A DNA stretch of 64,000 bases from Fabrea salina (taxonomy: Eukaryota; Ciliophora; Heterotrichea; Heterotrichida; Fabreidae). The notes under the pieces are model-generated. The model was not told the origin of the DNA and did not search any database. It saw only the letters and a program-made list of their open reading frames with translations. The position numbers and the translations under genes are program-made. The DNA lies in NCBI GenBank assembly GCA_022984795.1, contig JALIHJ010000012.1:124001-188000 (forward strand), given 5' to 3'. Position 1 is the stretch's first letter, and the number at the start of each line of letters is the position of its first letter. Shown here piece after piece: positions 61,949 through 64,000 of this stretch.

Positions 61949-62899
61949 CTAATCGATTATAAAGGCAGTTTGGACGCCAGCATGGTCACTGACTTGAGTA
62001 AAGACTTCGCCCGGGGTTTCAAGAGGGTTTACTCTTGTTTCGTTCCAGTCCACTCTAAACCCTTTTGCTTCGTTTTCAACTAGAATGTAGTCAAGTGACT
62101 CATCCCAAAAGACTTCTTCAGGGTGTGTTAAAACTACTTCTAGTGGTTCGCCTTCGTGCACTCTTCCGAAGGTGGAGGGGGACTCTCCGTACTTCTTTCT
62201 GAGTATATCAGTAAGGTTGTTCTTTTTGGTCATTATTTCCATGAACTTCTGGTAATCGTCCATGCACTCAATTTCAGTAAAAACAGGGGGCTTCAGTGTT
62301 TCGCGTCCGTCAATGTTAAGGTCCCCTGCAACCACTACAGGCTCGTTTGAGTCTCCTATTTTGGAATCTATGAATTCCCTCAACTGCACTACTTGCGCCC
62401 GGCGAACTTCCCTGTACTCTAAGTACTTATCGGGATTCGAAGTGGGGTGCTTGCTTTGCAGGTGGGTAGTGAACAAGTGAAGGTTTTTCCCCTGGATCAA
62501 AATCTTAGCATAAAGGATTCCTTTGTAAGCCACTGAGTCAGGGAAAACTTCGTGTTCGAAAGGAAGGAATTCTTGGTTTAAGATTCGATACTTGCTAAGG
62601 ATAAGAAGCCCGCCATCAATAAGATGAGGGTCATACCACCTAGGGTCAGGGGACACTGCGTGGTACTGGAAGTTTAGGTGTTTTCCTTCGTGAATTATTT
62701 TTTTCCTTCTAAGCGAGTAAGAGTCAAAGCATTCTTGGAGGCAAATTATATCATACTTTTTCATCAGGTGTTTGCAGAAATACAATGTTCTCAGATCCTT
62801 GTAGTCGCTTCCGTTTGTTTTTATCGGAGGAGGCCTTAGAAAAATGTTCAAAGAAAGAAACTTAATTTTCCTAGCTGATGTTTTTTTTTCTGATGACAT
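61949..62899 (-). CDS. Neutral-sphingomyelinase-like EEP phosphodiesterase
   Basis: 316 aa. Endonuclease/exonuclease/phosphatase fold with intact catalytic blocks: FLSLNIFLRPPP (first Asn), YDIICLQECFDSYS (metal Glu), LFTTHLQS (His), VVVAGDLNIDG (Asp and Asn), LDYILVE and a final VSDHAGV (Asp-His pair). The TTHLQS and SDHAGV forms are those of neutral sphingomyelinases, which cleave sphingomyelin to ceramide. No membrane helix is seen. The substrate is inferred from motif type. Confidence 0.85.
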   Translation of the reverse strand: MSSEKKTSARKIKFLSLNIFLRPPPIKTNGSDYKDLRTLYFCKHLMKKYDIICLQECFDSYSLRRKKIIHEGKHLNFQYHAVSPDPRWYDPHLIDGGLLILSKYRILNQEFLPFEHEVFPDSVAYKGILYAKILIQGKNLHLFTTHLQSKHPTSNPDKYLEYREVRRAQVVQLREFIDSKIGDSNEPVVVAGDLNIDGRETLKPPVFTEIECMDDYQKFMEIMTKKNNLTDILRKKYGESPSTFGRVHEGEPLEVVLTHPEEVFWDESLDYILVENEAKGFRVDWNETRVNPLETPGEVFTQVSDHAGVQTAFIID

Positions 62900-62923
62900 T
62901 TATCTAGCTACCATTTTCACTGG

Positions 62924-63829
62924 TTATTCATAACAGTCGCAGTCTTTAGAATTTATTTCAATATTTACTAAAAGTGCGTCTTGTTCAGGTGGCTCGCTGG
63001 TTTTAAAAGCAGTCTGGCCTTCATCTTCAACTTTGGTTTGAAGTTCAAAGTGGAGTTTTCTGCTTTTTGATAGAAAATTAAAGAAGTTGGAGCACTTGGA
63101 GCCTCTGTAAAAAGGACTCATTCTGGAACTAGGACAGGTTTTTTTGATCTTTTCGTAGGTGGTAAAGCCTTTCAAGATCAAATGCATGTGGTAAAAACAA
63201 AAGAACACCAAAACTCCTGATGCTACTCCAAAGTACACTAAAAATCCCAGAGCACTCCACTTAACTGGGTCTTGGGAAGTGAACTGCTCTAGACTCAACA
63301 AAAAGGAAACTAAGCCACACAAGGTAGTAATCCATAAAAACAAGTTGAAGGTATAGTAGTTGCCCTTTCCAACACAGTTAGAAATCCAGGGGCAGTGGTG
63401 ATCAAACTCCTCCACGCAAAAGTCGCAGTGGTAGCAGTGGGAGGTGCGAGGTGGTCTGAAAATAAAGCAGGTTTCGCAGTATTTAAGCTTGAGAGTTCTG
63501 GAATTATAGGGCACGTAAACAAATTTAGGATGGCAGCGGTAAACTTGGAAGTCTCTAGAGTTTTTGATTCCAGTGTTTTTTTGCTTTGGAATATAGCCTG
63601 GATTTTTAAAACTCACTGAAACTAAAGTTACTAAACTCACAATCACTAGCAGTCCCTGCAACAGTAAGTAAACTACTTTTCCGCTTTCTAAGTATTCTTC
63701 GTACACCAAACCTACCAGTACAGCAATAGGCACTGAGATAAGTAGAGCTGTTACTAAAACTCTAAAGTACTTTATAAGAGATTTAGTTGGCAAATAAGCA
63801 GTGCCTTGGCTAGTTTCATTTCTTAGCAT
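62924..63829 (-). CDS. ZDHHC: DHHC-type protein S-palmitoyltransferase
   Basis: 301 aa. Four membrane helices (two at residues 20-65, two at 150-215) flank the zinc-bound Cys-rich domain: CETCFIFRPPRTSHCYHCDF, then CVEEFDHHCPWISNCVG with the catalytic DHHC. These enzymes attach palmitate to cysteines of target proteins. FTTYEKIKK sits where the family's TTxE motif is expected. Its start codon overlaps the stop codon of the upstream gene by one base. Confidence 0.95.
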   Translation of the reverse strand: MLRNETSQGTAYLPTKSLIKYFRVLVTALLISVPIAVLVGLVYEEYLESGKVVYLLLQGLLVIVSLVTLVSVSFKNPGYIPKQKNTGIKNSRDFQVYRCHPKFVYVPYNSRTLKLKYCETCFIFRPPRTSHCYHCDFCVEEFDHHCPWISNCVGKGNYYTFNLFLWITTLCGLVSFLLSLEQFTSQDPVKWSALGFLVYFGVASGVLVFFCFYHMHLILKGFTTYEKIKKTCPSSRMSPFYRGSKCSNFFNFLSKSRKLHFELQTKVEDEGQTAFKTSEPPEQDALLVNIEINSKDCDCYE

Positions 63830-64000
63830 TAATTATTTTTGAATTTAGGTTTAACTATTTTCCTGGGAAGAGTGTTTTCTAGTGAGTCAATAGGCACTCT
63901 TATAGTTCTAAGCACTTCTAAAAGTTGTTCTTTGCTTTTTTGAGAAATCCCTAACACTACTTCTTTCGAGATGCTCTGGTTGACTTGCTTTTTAAAGTAC
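63829..64000 (-). CDS. C-terminal end of a gene cut by the right window edge
   Basis: 57 codons open from the edge, ending KIVKPKFKNN and a TAA at 63829-63831. The other two minus-strand frames are closed. The fragment is helical and basic with no recognisable domain. Its TAA and the ATG of the DHHC gene share one base (TAATG). Confidence 0.65.
   Translation of the reverse strand, partial: YFKKQVNQSISKEVVLGISQKSKEQLLEVLRTIRVPIDSLENTLPRKIVKPKFKNN

Overview
This window looks like a macronuclear chromosome segment of a heterotrich ciliate, of the Stentor or Fabrea kind. The grounds are as follows. The genes are eukaryotic and ciliary (EB1, MKS1, TTLL, MORN, PEX5, PEX7, MVP, KRR1). They are packed almost without spacers. 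Ten GT...AG introns are exactly 15 nt long, a hallmark reported for Stentor. All three standard stop codons act as stops: the 1182 and 36709 ends are TGA, and no long frame needs TGA, TAA or TAG read as sense. The exact species is inference.

I annotate 55 protein genes, two of them cut by the window edges. Only about 1.65 kb (2.6%) lies between genes. I found no tRNA, rRNA, CRISPR array, transposon or virus-derived element. Several genes needed short introns to be joined (5161-5778, 18941-19906, 27072-28529, 29694-31017, 39284-44524, 52965-54086, 55664-57201, 57464-58105).

Layout. 1-8261: a membrane protein fragment, a coiled-coil protein with a dynein-adaptor-like CC1 box, a membrane RBR ubiquitin ligase, a mitochondrial helical-repeat protein, an HNH/AP2-like protein, an EF-hand protein and an SH3 protein. 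8303-15845: ATAD3, a CDC25-type phosphatase with a PIP-box, the V-ATPase c subunit, a metallophosphoesterase, an MKS1-like B9 protein and a SIN1-like TORC2 subunit. 15851-27000: an EGF-ectodomain Na+/H+ exchanger, PEX7, Rab2, a degenerate acyl-CoA synthetase and a giant PAS-domain membrane protein. 27072-36709: conserved protist proteins, a twin CX9C protein, a 3-hydroxyisobutyrate-dehydrogenase-like enzyme, EB1, a TTLL glutamylase-like enzyme and PEX5. 36700-45427: major vault protein, a 1741-residue GH13-GT5-CBM48 glucan synthase and a mitochondrial J protein. 45436-54086: an almost gapless five-gene plus-strand run (LRR, coiled coil, MORN, PAM2 membrane protein, KRR1), then a small basic protein and a WNK kinase. 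54111-64000: membrane and coiled-coil proteins, a RING ligase, a SANT protein, a DOMON protein, a neutral-sphingomyelinase-like enzyme and a DHHC palmitoyltransferase.

There is no operon logic by function, but both peroxisomal import receptors (PEX5, PEX7) are present, as are several ciliary/cytoskeletal proteins. The most striking signals are the arrangement itself (genes that abut or overlap at TAA|ATG or TAATG, and divergent start codons 8 and 11 bp apart) and several unusual domain architectures: tandem PAM2 motifs on a tail-like membrane protein, a PIP-box CDC25, the EGF-NHE fusion and the GH13-GT5-CBM48 fusion.
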